DNA of 64,000 bases, taken from the NCBI GenBank assembly GCA_045652815.1, contig JAZOLH010000011.1:12080-76079 (forward strand), given 5' to 3'. The position numbers were made by a program, and so were the translations under genes. The notes beneath the pieces were generated by a model. It made no database searches. It was not told where the DNA came from and saw nothing but the letters and a program-made list of their open reading frames with translations. This DNA comes from UMGS755 sp045652815. Its GTDB lineage: Bacteria > Bacillota > Clostridia > UBA1381 > UBA9506. This document shows, one piece after another, positions 50,095 to 59,112 of this stretch (positions are counted from its first letter, which is position 1; each line of letters begins with the position of its first letter).

Positions 50095-51414
50095 ATGGCA
50101 AAGCCCAGAGAACTTGCTCTTAAAATTATATATGATATCCATAAAAACGGGGCCTATTTAAACATCAGTTTTCAAAAGCATATGGAAGAATCGGGGCTTG
50201 CAGGTCGAGATGCGGCCTTTACAAAAGAACTGGTCTATGGCACGGTTAGTCGGCAGTTGACACTTGATTACATCATCAGCCGCCTGTCTTCTGTAAAACT
50301 GAAAAAACTGGCGCCCTACGTGCTTTGCATTCTGCGTTTAGGGCTGTACCAACTGTTCTTTATGGATAGAGTGCCCGAAAGTGCGGCGGTGAATGAATCC
50401 GTGGGTCTTGCAGGCAAATATGCAGGTCGTTCCCGTGGTTTTATCAATGCCATTTTGCGCAATGCGGCGCGAGAGGGTATGAAACTGCCGGAGGGCAACG
50501 ATAACCACGCCCTGTCGGTGCGCTATTCTCATCCCGAACCGCTGGTTGCATTTTTGAAAGATAATTTTGGCGAAGAAAAAGCCATTACCATTTTAGAAGA
50601 AAACAATCAAACCCCGCCTCTGTCTGTGCGTGTGAACACCTTAAAGACAACCCGCAAGGATTTGCTTGAGCGACTTTCCGGTGAAGGTGTGACCGCTAAA
50701 GAGGGCAGTGTTTGTGACGGCTTTGTTCTCATTGAGGGCGGTGGCATTCAAGCTCTTTCGTCTTACAAAGAGGGTCTCTTTACCATTCAGGACCAAAGCG
50801 CAGGGCTGGCGGCTTTGGTGCTTTCTCCCGCGCCTGATGACTTTGTGCTGGATCTTTGTGCCGCACCGGGCGGCAAAACCACCCACCTTGCAGAACTGAT
50901 GGAAAACAAGGGCGAAATCATCGCCTATGACTTATATGACCACCGCTTGCAATCTGTTACGGTCACCGCAGAGCGACTGGGCATTTCCATCATTAAAACA
51001 AAGGCGGCAGATGCTCGCACCATAGCGGTGGACAAAGCCCCTGATAAAATTTTAATTGATGCCCCTTGTTCGGGTCTTGGTGTTATTCGCCGCCGACCTG
51101 ACATAAAATATAAACAGGATTTAACCGATTTTCGCCAGATGGAAGCCATCCAGATGGAGATTCTCTGTCACGGTGCAGACTTGCTTAAGGCAGGCGGAGA
51201 ACTGGTTTACAGCACCTGTACCATCAATCCCGGCGAAAACGAGAAGTTGATTAAGACCTTTTTAAAAGACCATCCTGACTTTTCCATGATGCCCATCCAA
51301 AATGAGCATTTAGGCAAAGTTTCGGCAGAGATTTTAAAAGACGGTATGGGTACATTTTATCCCGATGGAGAACTGGGCGATGGCTTTTTCATCGCCAAAC
51401 TGAAGAAGGAGTAG
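50095..51414 (+). CDS. rsmB: 16S rRNA (cytosine(967)-C(5))-methyltransferase RsmB
   Basis: A 439-residue RsmB/NOP2/Sun enzyme. It has an N-terminal NusB-like RNA-binding domain (residues 1-135), then the methyltransferase domain with DLCAAPGGKTTHLAEL (SAM site) and the two cysteine motifs: APCSGLGVIRRRPD and STCTINPGENE. The start is ATG 50095 because it opens with MAKPRELALKIIYDIHK, as the family does, with GGTGGTGAG upstream. It heads a co-oriented run to thiN. Confidence 0.96.
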   Translation: MAKPRELALKIIYDIHKNGAYLNISFQKHMEESGLAGRDAAFTKELVYGTVSRQLTLDYIISRLSSVKLKKLAPYVLCILRLGLYQLFFMDRVPESAAVNESVGLAGKYAGRSRGFINAILRNAAREGMKLPEGNDNHALSVRYSHPEPLVAFLKDNFGEEKAITILEENNQTPPLSVRVNTLKTTRKDLLERLSGEGVTAKEGSVCDGFVLIEGGGIQALSSYKEGLFTIQDQSAGLAALVLSPAPDDFVLDLCAAPGGKTTHLAELMENKGEIIAYDLYDHRLQSVTVTAERLGISIIKTKAADARTIAVDKAPDKILIDAPCSGLGVIRRRPDIKYKQDLTDFRQMEAIQMEILCHGADLLKAGGELVYSTCTINPGENEKLIKTFLKDHPDFSMMPIQNEHLGKVSAEILKDGMGTFYPDGELGDGFFIAKLKKE

Positions 51415-51416
51415 TC

Positions 51417-52448
51417 ATGACAAAACCTTACGATTTATATGGCATGACAAAAGAAGAATTAGCGGAGATGGCAGTGGCGCTGGGCGAAAAGGCCTATCGT
51501 GGCGGTCAGATTTTCAAATGGCTCTATAACGGCGCGGAAACCATTGACGATATGACCAATCTATCCAAGAACTTCCGCGAAACCCTTTTAGAAAACTGCA
51601 CGATGGCACTGCCCGAGATTGCCCGCAAGCAGGTCTCCCGTGACGGAACGGTGAAATATGCCTTTCGTATGGCAGATGGGGAGGTTATCGAATCTGTCGT
51701 GATGAGTTATCATCACGGTAACACCATCTGCGTTTCCACGCAGGCAGGTTGCAATATGGGGTGCCGCTTTTGTGCCACTGCGGTGGGCGGCAAAGCCCGT
51801 GATTTAACCGCTGCTGAAATGATTGGGCAGATTATGGTGTCCTCCCGCGATTTAGGCATCCGCATCGGCAATGTTGTGCTGATGGGTATGGGCGAGCCGC
51901 TGGATAATCTGGAGCAGGTTTTAAAGTTTATGGCTATCGCCAACAACGAAGAAGGTTTTTCTATCGGATATCGACATTTCACCTTGTCAACCTGCGGATT
52001 ATGTGATAAAATTAATTTGTTGGCAGAGGAACAATTGCCGATTACCTTATCCGTATCGGTGCATTCGCCCTATAACGATGAGCGAAGCGAAATGATGCCG
52101 GTCAATAAAAAGTATCCTCTGGAAATGTTAGCGGAAACCCTTAAAAACTACCAAGAGAAAACAGGTCGGCGCATCAGTTTAGAATATGCGCTGATTCGCG
52201 ATAAAAACGATAGCCCATCTCACGCAAAAGCCCTGATGGAGCGGTTTTCCGGTCTTTCTTATCACGTGAACGTGATTCCCATAAACGAAGCCCGTGAGGG
52301 ATTTGTAAAAACAGGGCAGGAGGGACTTAGGCGGTTTTTATCCTGCTTTGAAAAAGCAGGCATTGCCGCCACAACCCGCAGGGAACTGGGCAGTGATATC
52401 AGCGCTGCTTGCGGTCAGCTGAAACACGAAGTGAAAAACGAAAGATAA
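51417..52448 (+). CDS. rlmN: 23S rRNA/tRNA methyltransferase RlmN
   Basis: A 343-residue radical SAM enzyme that methylates C2 of A2503 in 23S rRNA and of A37 in some tRNAs. The CX3CX2C motif CNMGCRFC is at residues about 112-119, with the conserved Cys (STCG) near 193 and the C-terminal Cys-containing ISAACGQL. These two cysteines serve in the methyl transfer. It starts 3 nt behind the rsmB stop and the operon continues with prpC. Confidence 0.97.
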   Translation: MTKPYDLYGMTKEELAEMAVALGEKAYRGGQIFKWLYNGAETIDDMTNLSKNFRETLLENCTMALPEIARKQVSRDGTVKYAFRMADGEVIESVVMSYHHGNTICVSTQAGCNMGCRFCATAVGGKARDLTAAEMIGQIMVSSRDLGIRIGNVVLMGMGEPLDNLEQVLKFMAIANNEEGFSIGYRHFTLSTCGLCDKINLLAEEQLPITLSVSVHSPYNDERSEMMPVNKKYPLEMLAETLKNYQEKTGRRISLEYALIRDKNDSPSHAKALMERFSGLSYHVNVIPINEAREGFVKTGQEGLRRFLSCFEKAGIAATTRRELGSDISAACGQLKHEVKNER

Positions 52449-52486
52449 TTTTTATAAAACTGTAAATGTGAAACTGAGGTGATTCT

Positions 52487-53236
52487 ATGTTACAGTGGGG
52501 TGGCTGTACGGATGTAGGCAAAACCCGTCCCATCAATGAAGACGGTTACTACATTTCCGATTACAGCAAAAAACTGGATGCAGGTTATGCCATGGTGGCA
52601 GACGGTATGGGTGGCCATCAGGCAGGCGAAGTTGCCAGCAAACTGGCAGTTGGGTGCATCAGCGAAATTATTAACGAAAAATGTCGTGCCGATATGGAAA
52701 TGGCAGATATAAAAGAACTTCTTGGCGCCGCCATCAAGCAGGCCAACAGCCTGATTTACGAAAAAGGCCGTGGAGATGGTGAGTGTCAGGGAATGGGAAC
52801 AACGCTGACCCTGCTCTTTGTAAAAGGCGATACAGGCGTTGTGGCACACGTGGGGGATTCAAGGGCCTACCTTCTCAGAGAAGGGCAGCTTCACCAGATC
52901 ACAACGGATCATTCCTTGGTGCAGATGCTTTTATCCCGCGGACAAATCACGGAAGAAGAAGCCGCAACCCATCCGCAGAAAAACGTTATTACCAGAGCAC
53001 TGGGAACAGACTCTGATGTTGAAATTGACCTTTATGAATTTGCAGTTTCAAGTGGCGATGTAATGCTGCTTGGCTCAGATGGTTTATCCAATATGTTATC
53101 AACCGAAAAACTTTCGGCGATGCTTCAAAAAGGCAAAAAGGGTTCGCTTGACACCTTAGCCAAAGCCTTGGTGGAAGAGGCGAACAGTCGTGGCGGTCTT
53201 GATAACATCACAGCCGTTTTAGGACGGAAAAAATAA
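52487..53236 (+). CDS. prpC: PP2C-family protein phosphatase (PrpC/Stp)
   Basis: A 249-residue metal-dependent Ser/Thr phosphatase that reverses the action of the neighbouring PASTA kinase. It has the PP2C metal-site motifs: DVGKTRPINEDG, ADGMGGHQAGE, GDSRAYLLR, GSDGLS and the final D in LDNITAVL. AACTGAGGTGA is a normal RBS for ATG 52487. prpC-prkC pairs are universal in Firmicutes, where they act on cell division, sporulation and exit from dormancy. Confidence 0.97.
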   Translation: MLQWGGCTDVGKTRPINEDGYYISDYSKKLDAGYAMVADGMGGHQAGEVASKLAVGCISEIINEKCRADMEMADIKELLGAAIKQANSLIYEKGRGDGECQGMGTTLTLLFVKGDTGVVAHVGDSRAYLLREGQLHQITTDHSLVQMLLSRGQITEEEAATHPQKNVITRALGTDSDVEIDLYEFAVSSGDVMLLGSDGLSNMLSTEKLSAMLQKGKKGSLDTLAKALVEEANSRGGLDNITAVLGRKK

Positions 53237-53289
53237 CCGGGCAACATTCTCACAAACGAAACTGGAAAGAACTGAAAGGATTGATATAT

Positions 53290-55020
53290 ATGACAAACGG
53301 ATTAATCGGTGGCCGTTATGAAATAGTTGAAACAATCGGAAAGGGCGGTATGGCTATTGTCTATAAGGCAAAATGCCAGATGCTCAATCGCTATGTGGCG
53401 CTTAAAGTTCTGCGCCCTGAATATCGTGAAGATAAGGATTTTATCCGTCGCTTTAAGGCAGAGGCCCAGTCGGCGGCAAGCCTGTCTCACCCCAACATCG
53501 TTTCCATTCACGATGTTTGTCACGATGAAGATTTAGATTACATCGTTATGGAATATGTAGAGGGCGTTACTTTAAAACAGTATATCGACGCTCAGGGCAT
53601 TCTCCCTTGGCGCGAGGCTGTTGACTATGCGGCGCAGATTTGCGCAGGCTTAGAGCACGCTCATAAAAAAGGCATTATCCATAAGGATATCAAGCCTCAT
53701 AACATTATGATTACCCGTGAAGGCACCCTGAAAATTACTGATTTTGGTATTGCCAAAGTGATGAGTTCCGGCACCATTGCAACAGGTAATATTGCTATGG
53801 GTAGCGTGCATTATTTCTCTCCCGAGCAGGCACGCGGCGGTTATACCGACCATAAAACCGATATTTATTCCTTGGGCGTTGTGCTCTATGAAATGCTGAC
53901 AGGTAAACTGCCTTTTGAGGGCGATACCGCCATTGCCATCGCAATGCAGCATATCGAAAAAGAAGCCACTCTGCCCAGAGAGTTAAACCCCGATATTCCC
54001 GAATCTCTGGAAAACGTTATTCGTCGTGCTATGAGTAAAGACCAGACCATGCGCTATGACTCCGTAACCCAGATGATGATTGACTTAAAGAAAGTTTACA
54101 CAGGCAGTCCCGTTACATTCCCCACCGATGAAAGACTGATTCGCGAGAGAGTGGATAGCGGTAAATCCGCAGGTGCTGCAGCCGATAAAAAAGGCAAGAA
54201 AGAAAAAACACCTGAGCAGGAAAAGAAAGATAAAGTGGCTGTCATTGCCGGTATCTTAGCGGGTATCGTGATTGTTGCCGGCGTGTTCCTTGCAAGCTTC
54301 TTCTTTGTAAGTAATGGTGATAAGGTGCAGGAAATTGAACTGCCCGACTTTACCAATATGAGCCTGACTGAAGCGCAGAATATGGTGGTTAACAGCGAAC
54401 TTGCCATCGTGGTAGATAAGGAAGTGCAAAGCACATCCGTCGGCGCAGGCAAGATTATTTCCCAGAGCCCCAAAGCAGGCGAAATGGTGAAGGAAAATGC
54501 CACCATCAAGGTTGTCATCAGCGCAGGCGAAGGCGATTTCCCCATGCCGGAACTGGTGAACCGCAAACAAGAAGATGCGGAAAAAGTTTTAACCGATAAA
54601 AACCTTGTGTTCTCCTTTGTGGAAGAACCCAGCGATACAATCCCCGAAGGCTACGTTGTCCGTCAGGTGCCCGAAGCAGGCACTTACATTGATGCGGCAA
54701 CTTCCGTAACCGTTTATGTATCTTCCGGCAAGGAAGAAACCACCGTGGAAGTGCCTAATATGTTAGGTCTTTCCTTAAACGATGCAAAAGCGGCACTTCT
54801 CGATGCGAACTTAACTTGGGGTCGCATTGTTGAAGCCGATAGCACCAAACCCAAGGGTACTGTTATTTCCCAGTCTATTCGTGCGAAGGTTAAGGTGGAG
54901 GAAAAAACAGCCATCGACCTGCGTGTATCCAATGGCAAAAATGCCGGCAGCACAGATCCCAATCCTTCGGATACGCCCGATAATCCGCCCATCGTCATCG
55001 GACCTCCCAATGCGGGTTAA
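53290..55020 (+). CDS. prkC: PASTA-domain Ser/Thr protein kinase (PrkC/Stk1)
   Basis: A 576-residue membrane kinase that reads peptidoglycan fragments outside the cell and phosphorylates proteins inside. The kinase domain spans about residues 10-270: GKGGMAIVY P-loop, the catalytic loop HKDIKPHNI (usual HRD changed to HKD), DFG and the SPEQARGG activation end. A membrane segment lies near 325-345, followed by three extracellular PASTA domains (about 352-415, 420-485 and 488-555). The tail is Pro-rich. ATG 53290 fits the GAAAGGA RBS; the TTG at 53281 is too close. Confidence 0.97.
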   Translation: MTNGLIGGRYEIVETIGKGGMAIVYKAKCQMLNRYVALKVLRPEYREDKDFIRRFKAEAQSAASLSHPNIVSIHDVCHDEDLDYIVMEYVEGVTLKQYIDAQGILPWREAVDYAAQICAGLEHAHKKGIIHKDIKPHNIMITREGTLKITDFGIAKVMSSGTIATGNIAMGSVHYFSPEQARGGYTDHKTDIYSLGVVLYEMLTGKLPFEGDTAIAIAMQHIEKEATLPRELNPDIPESLENVIRRAMSKDQTMRYDSVTQMMIDLKKVYTGSPVTFPTDERLIRERVDSGKSAGAAADKKGKKEKTPEQEKKDKVAVIAGILAGIVIVAGVFLASFFFVSNGDKVQEIELPDFTNMSLTEAQNMVVNSELAIVVDKEVQSTSVGAGKIISQSPKAGEMVKENATIKVVISAGEGDFPMPELVNRKQEDAEKVLTDKNLVFSFVEEPSDTIPEGYVVRQVPEAGTYIDAATSVTVYVSSGKEETTVEVPNMLGLSLNDAKAALLDANLTWGRIVEADSTKPKGTVISQSIRAKVKVEEKTAIDLRVSNGKNAGSTDPNPSDTPDNPPIVIGPPNAG

Positions 55021-55035
55021 GGAGACGAGGATTCT

Positions 55036-55911
55036 ATGTTAACAGGAACAATTGTAAAAGGTATCGGCGGTTTTTACTATGTGAAAACCGCCGAAGGTTT
55101 ACTTGAATGTCGTGCTCGCGGTCATTTTCGCAAGGCGGGGGAAAGTCCTGTTGTGGGCGATTTAGTAACAGTTTGCCCCACAGCCGAGGATAGCACAAAG
55201 GGCAGTTTGGAAGAAATTATGCCCCGCAAAAACGTGTTCATCCGTCCGCCTGTTGCTAACATCGACCAACTGGTGATTACTCTGGCAGTAGGTCACCCCG
55301 AGCCGAATTTGCTCCTAATCGACCAACTGGCTGTGACAGCGGAAAAACTGGGTGTTGCCCCTGTCATCTGCATCAATAAACTGGATTTGGACGAAAAAAG
55401 GGCGAAAGAAATCGCGAGAATTTATGAAACTGCAGGTTATAAAACCGTGATGGTTAGCGCCAAACACGATATTGGCACAAGCGAACTTGTGGCGGTTTTA
55501 AAAGATAAAATCACCGCCTTTGCAGGGAACTCCGGTGTTGGTAAGTCAACCATTTTAAATCGTTTTTGCTCGGAAGCAAAACTGGAAACAGGCGGTCTTA
55601 GTGAAAAGACAAAACGTGGCAGACACACAACCCGCCATTCGGAACTGTTAGACCTTCCTTTCGGCGGTTATGTGCTGGATACCCCCGGTTTTTCATCCTA
55701 TGCGGCGGAGGGCATCAAAGCCGAAGAATTGGCAGGCTTGTTCCCCGAAATTGCCAAACATGCAGGCACTTGCCGATTTTCCGATTGCGCTCACGTGGCA
55801 GAAATCGGATGCTCCGTTAAAGAAGCACTGGCAGAAGGCAAAATCGCACAGGAACGATACGATAATTATTGCGCACTCTATGGAGAGGCGAAAAAACAAA
55901 AACAATGGTAA
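55036..55911 (+). CDS. rsgA: Small ribosomal subunit-dependent GTPase RsgA
   Basis: A 291-residue circularly permuted GTPase that tests maturation of the 30S subunit. Motif order is the permuted one: G4 NKLDL first, then G1 GNSGVGKSTILN and G3 DTPGF. The OB-fold is N-terminal and the zinc finger (CRFSDCAHVAEIGCSV, with three Cys and a His) C-terminal. It is 15 nt behind prkC, as in B. subtilis. A repeat-like hairpin follows it, before rpe. Confidence 0.96.
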   Translation: MLTGTIVKGIGGFYYVKTAEGLLECRARGHFRKAGESPVVGDLVTVCPTAEDSTKGSLEEIMPRKNVFIRPPVANIDQLVITLAVGHPEPNLLLIDQLAVTAEKLGVAPVICINKLDLDEKRAKEIARIYETAGYKTVMVSAKHDIGTSELVAVLKDKITAFAGNSGVGKSTILNRFCSEAKLETGGLSEKTKRGRHTTRHSELLDLPFGGYVLDTPGFSSYAAEGIKAEELAGLFPEIAKHAGTCRFSDCAHVAEIGCSVKEALAEGKIAQERYDNYCALYGEAKKQKQW

Positions 55912-55926
55912 AAATTCTCCTCTTTG

Positions 55927-55967
55927 CCTCCCTTGCCTAAAGGGAGGGGGACCGCCGAAGGCGGTGG
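55927..55967. repeat. Two-hairpin intergenic repeat between rsgA and rpe
   Basis: CCTCCCTT (55927-55934) pairs with AAGGGAGG (55940-55947), immediately followed by ACCGCC/GGCGGT (55951-55965), then GGAGGGATA. The layout recalls one half of the MITE-like element near ruvB, but is a different sequence family. Confidence 0.6.
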
Positions 55968-56001
55968 AGGGATAATAAATTAGAGAAGAGGTACATAAAA
56001 A

Positions 56002-56652
56002 ATGGCATTTATTTTAGCACCGTCGCTACTCGCGGCAGATTTTACAAAACTTGGCGAACAGGTTAAAACCATCGAAGAAGCAGGCGCACAGTACCTGCAT
56101 TTAGACGTGATGGATGGTCATCAGGTGCCCAATATTTCCTTTGGCGTGCCTGTTATCAAATCCCTGCGCTCCGCAAGCAATATGATTTTCGATGCTCACC
56201 TGATGATCAGCGAGCCTCATAAATACGTAAAGGCATTTGCTGATGCAGGTGCTGATATTATCACCATCCACGTGGATTGCGATAGCGATATTGATGCAAC
56301 GCTGGACGAAATTCATGCGCTGGGCAAAAAGGCAGGCGTGGTGCTGAACCCCGACGTGCCCTTGGAAAAAGCAATTCCTTACTTTGGCAAGATTGATATG
56401 CTCTTAATTATGAGCGTGTATGCAGGTTTTGGCGGTCAAAAATATATTATGGATGTTAACGACAAAATCACAAAGGCAAGAGAAATGCTGGGCCCCGATT
56501 TTGACATTCAGGTTGATGGCGGCGTGTACCTTTCTAACTTAGACATCCCCGTTTCTGCCGGTGCTAACGTTATCGTTGCAGGTAGTGCGGTATTCGGTAG
56601 CGAAGACCCCGCACAGGCAGTACGTGACTTTTTAGCGGCAGGCGCAAGATGA
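56002..56652 (+). CDS. rpe: Ribulose-phosphate 3-epimerase
   Basis: A 216-residue TIM-barrel enzyme that interconverts ribulose 5-phosphate and xylulose 5-phosphate. It has the N-terminal APSLLAADF, the HLDVMDGHQVPNISFG metal/substrate block, the FGGQKYI turn with its Gly, and the C-terminal VDGG phosphate-binding part. Length is as expected. thiN starts in its last codons (ATGA overlap). AGAGG precedes the ATG. Confidence 0.98.
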   Translation: MAFILAPSLLAADFTKLGEQVKTIEEAGAQYLHLDVMDGHQVPNISFGVPVIKSLRSASNMIFDAHLMISEPHKYVKAFADAGADIITIHVDCDSDIDATLDEIHALGKKAGVVLNPDVPLEKAIPYFGKIDMLLIMSVYAGFGGQKYIMDVNDKITKAREMLGPDFDIQVDGGVYLSNLDIPVSAGANVIVAGSAVFGSEDPAQAVRDFLAAGAR

Positions 56653-57269
56653 GGGCGATTATTATAGCAGGGGGCGCGATTAGCGACCCTGCTTTTTACA
56701 GACCGCTTTTACAAGATGACGATGTGATTTTCTGCGCCGATTCGGGTTATAAAAATGCAGAAAAGATGGGGATAAAACCTCATATCGTCATTGGCGATTT
56801 TGATTCTGCTCCTCGTGAGGAAGCGCCAAGGGATGCTGAAATCCGTGTGCTCCCCGTGGAAAAAGACAGAACGGATTTGCACGAGTGCATCGTGGTGGCG
56901 ATGGAGCAGGGGGCAAAGGAAATGTTGCTCTTCGGCGCCCGCGGCACAAGACAAGACCACAGTTTAGCCGCCCTGTCTCTTTTAAAGCTGGGGCTGGATC
57001 ATGGCGTGACCATCCGCTTGATTGATGAACATAATGAAACTTTTTTGATTGATAAAGAAGTCATCATTCCCAAACGGGAAGGATGCAAACTGTCACTGCT
57101 TCCGATGACAAAGGCATCGGGCATTTATGCAGAAGGCGTTTATTATCCCGTTAATGATGGCACAATGGATTGGGGCAACCCCTATGGCGTCAGCAACGAG
57201 TTTGTGGCAGATGAGGCCAAAATCAGCGTCCGTGAGGGCGTCTTAATTGCCATTTTCAGCAGAGATTAA
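56649..57269 (+). CDS. thiN: Thiamine diphosphokinase
   Basis: A 206-residue enzyme that uses ATP to form thiamine diphosphate. The family motifs are present: CADSGYKNAEKMGI, the IGDFDS active-site block, and KDRTDLHECI with the catalytic acids, and a C-terminal beta-sandwich with WGNPYGVSNEF. It overlaps rpe by 4 nt, and in Firmicutes these two commonly end the rsgA cluster. No spoVM or rpmB gene was found behind it, and there is no thiamine riboswitch in front. Confidence 0.95.
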   Translation: MRAIIIAGGAISDPAFYRPLLQDDDVIFCADSGYKNAEKMGIKPHIVIGDFDSAPREEAPRDAEIRVLPVEKDRTDLHECIVVAMEQGAKEMLLFGARGTRQDHSLAALSLLKLGLDHGVTIRLIDEHNETFLIDKEVIIPKREGCKLSLLPMTKASGIYAEGVYYPVNDGTMDWGNPYGVSNEFVADEAKISVREGVLIAIFSRD

Positions 57270-57280
57270 CAAGCATATAA

Positions 57281-57310
57281 AAAAGGCTATGACTTTCGTC
57301 ATAGCCTTTT
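57281..57310. terminator. Bidirectional terminator
   Basis: 13-bp stem AAAAGGCTATGAC/GTCATAGCCTTTT with loop TTTC (57281-57293 with 57298-57310), flanked by A/T-runs. It closes thiN (+) and the DUF4037 gene (-). Confidence 0.85.
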
Positions 57311-57312
57311 TA

Positions 57313-58248
57313 TTATACCCCAAACAGAATGTGCAAATTTCTCAGTTCACCACTTAAGATTTTATCATTCACGCTGTAAGCGTGACCTTCCATTTGGTTA
57401 TCTTTAAAATCACTTATATTTTGCTTTCTGAGTTCCTCGATGATAGCGGCAGAAATCTGCCCGATGGCGTCTTTCTTTTTGTCCGGCTCATGGTTACCGC
57501 TTGAAATCAAATATTCAAGAGGTTCTGCAAGGCAGGAAAGCAAAGGTAAGGTCCGCAGAACGTAAAACTGCCATTTATAGTAGGGCAAATAGTGTTTGTT
57601 TAACAGGAAAATCGCGTGAATAGCGCTTTTAACAAATTCAAAGACCGTAAGCTGTGCCGCGGCGGTTTCGCCTCGGGTGATCAGGCGCGGATAATTATAT
57701 TCTCCCGCTTGTCCCATCAATAAAAGATGTCCCGCCAGTTTTTTCAGCCGCACTTCTTCGGGGAAGTAGGCAAGGCGAGAGCGGATGGCGGTTAAAAGAC
57801 CTGCATCATCGCGGAAAATCTCTCCGTTTGTCACCTCAGAAAGTGCCTGCTCAGGCAGGGCAAACCAATCGGCGAGAGTCAGGTTGCCATCGGGCGTGCC
57901 TGTTTTTTCTTTCAGGAAATCAGATAGACGAATCACACCGTGACGATTGCCGCCAACAGGGGAGAGAGGGCTACGCTTATAACCCATAAACTCCTTGGGG
58001 AGTTTGGAATAGGCGTGTTCTAACGCAAATTCACCGCGGGAGTCAATGACGTCTTCATCGGGGATGAAAATGCAAAAACCCGGCTCAAAATCGTGGTCTT
58101 GAGAAACGATGTCATGATAGCCGAAACATTCAGACCCACTGCCGCAAAGTCCCACCGAAATTTTGTCTAACAGATGGGGAAACTTATCTTCCAGCATTGG
58201 CGCACCATATGTATCATAAAACGCTTTAGCAAGTTCTAAACCTTTCAT
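57313..58248 (-). CDS. DUF4037 domain protein, predicted nucleotidyltransferase fold
   Basis: A 311-residue protein of the DUF4037 family. The N-terminal GLCGSGSECFGYHDIVSQDHDFEPG shows a GSxx-D-DHD pattern like the active site of nucleotidyltransferase-fold proteins, followed by a helical C-terminal region. ATG 58248 follows AAGGAGG and overlaps the TPR gene's stop (ATGA), so the two are coupled. The substrate, and whether it transfers nucleotides or only binds them, are unknown. Confidence 0.75.
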   Translation of the reverse strand: MKGLELAKAFYDTYGAPMLEDKFPHLLDKISVGLCGSGSECFGYHDIVSQDHDFEPGFCIFIPDEDVIDSRGEFALEHAYSKLPKEFMGYKRSPLSPVGGNRHGVIRLSDFLKEKTGTPDGNLTLADWFALPEQALSEVTNGEIFRDDAGLLTAIRSRLAYFPEEVRLKKLAGHLLLMGQAGEYNYPRLITRGETAAAQLTVFEFVKSAIHAIFLLNKHYLPYYKWQFYVLRTLPLLSCLAEPLEYLISSGNHEPDKKKDAIGQISAAIIEELRKQNISDFKDNQMEGHAYSVNDKILSGELRNLHILFGV

Positions 58249-58979
58249 TGTCCGTAAATCCTCCTTGCCCGCTCGGAGAGTTCTTTTGCGTAGAGAAAAT
58301 GCCCGTAATATCCAAAAACGGAGGCACATTTTTCGCAAACAAAGGCATAATTTCCGTCTTGCTTTTTGTGACTTTCAAGGAGAAGTTTGGCGTTTTCCAG
58401 GTAGGCAGAAATCAATCCTTCTGCCTTTTCTAAACCGAATTCTGCCTCGGCGGCGGTGGCCATATTTAAAAATGTGATGGCAACTTCGGGACCGTTCCCC
58501 TCATTCTGACTCATCACGGTAACCGCTTTTTCATATAAAGTTTTGGCTTCAGAAAAGCGTTTTGCATCCACCAAAGCAAGACCCATGTTGTTATAAAGAC
58601 CGCCCAAAAGCGGGTCGGTGGGCTTTAAGCTATCTTCATAGATTTCTCTTGCCTGCTCGTAAAGGGGCAGGGCACGTTCGGCCATAGAGAAGGCCTTATA
58701 CACCGTGGCGGCGTTTAAATAAGTGGTGGCGGCGCCAACCTGACGATGCAGTTTATGTTTTTCAATGATTAAAAGTGCCGCATCCACTTGGGCAAGGGCA
58801 TCTTCTTTTCTGCCGAGTTTACGGTAAAGCCCCATCAGTTCGTTGCGCACCAAAATCTCTGCCTGCACGTTGTTTTTGCCCTCGTCGAGCCAAAATAAAA
58901 GATGCTTTTCGGCAGAAACATAATCATTTTTATGTAAATGTTCATCCAGTTTTGAAAGGATTCTGTCAATCACAGCCAC
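58245..58979 (-). CDS. Tetratricopeptide-repeat protein
   Basis: A 244-residue all-helical protein with about five TPR-type repeats (e.g. ERALPLYEQAREIYEDSL and EAKTLYEKAVTVM near residues 106-155). It begins with GTG 58979 behind GGCGGTGAT and is followed in the same operon by the DUF4037 gene. TPR proteins act as binding platforms, so it may hold or guide the DUF4037 partner. Its own sigma-A promoter is at 59001-59029. Confidence 0.85.
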   Translation of the reverse strand: MAVIDRILSKLDEHLHKNDYVSAEKHLLFWLDEGKNNVQAEILVRNELMGLYRKLGRKEDALAQVDAALLIIEKHKLHRQVGAATTYLNAATVYKAFSMAERALPLYEQAREIYEDSLKPTDPLLGGLYNNMGLALVDAKRFSEAKTLYEKAVTVMSQNEGNGPEVAITFLNMATAAEAEFGLEKAEGLISAYLENAKLLLESHKKQDGNYAFVCEKCASVFGYYGHFLYAKELSERARRIYGQ

Positions 58980-59000
58980 AGTATCACCGCCTTTTCTTTC

Positions 59001-59029
59001 ATTATACTTTGTTTTCAAGGTAAAGTCAA
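59001..59029 (-). promoter_or_regulatory. TPR-DUF4037 operon promoter
   Basis: On the minus strand TTGACT (59029-59024), 17-nt spacer, TATAAT (59006-59001). Its -35 is 21 bp from that of the divergent AbrB-type gene. Confidence 0.8.
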
Positions 59030-59050
59030 TAAAGTCGGGTTGCATTTCCC

Positions 59051-59079
59051 TTGACAAATGTTGTTATCTGTGGTATGAT
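59051..59079 (+). promoter_or_regulatory. Promoter of the AbrB-type gene, extended -10
   Basis: TTGACA (59051-59056), 17-nt spacer, TATGAT (59074-59079) with TGG before it. The -10 is inside the operator described separately. Confidence 0.8.
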
Positions 59080-59097
59080 TAATCATACTAATCATAC
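59073..59097 (+). promoter_or_regulatory. Three-half-site operator over the -10 of the AbrB-type gene
   Basis: A perfect 16-bp palindrome GTATGATTAATCATAC (59073-59088) followed after TA by a third half-site ATCATAC (59091-59097). Placement on the -10 and start region predicts repression, most simply by the encoded AbrB/MazE-type protein. Confidence 0.75.
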
Positions 59098-59112
59098 AAA
59101 TGAGGTGGGACT

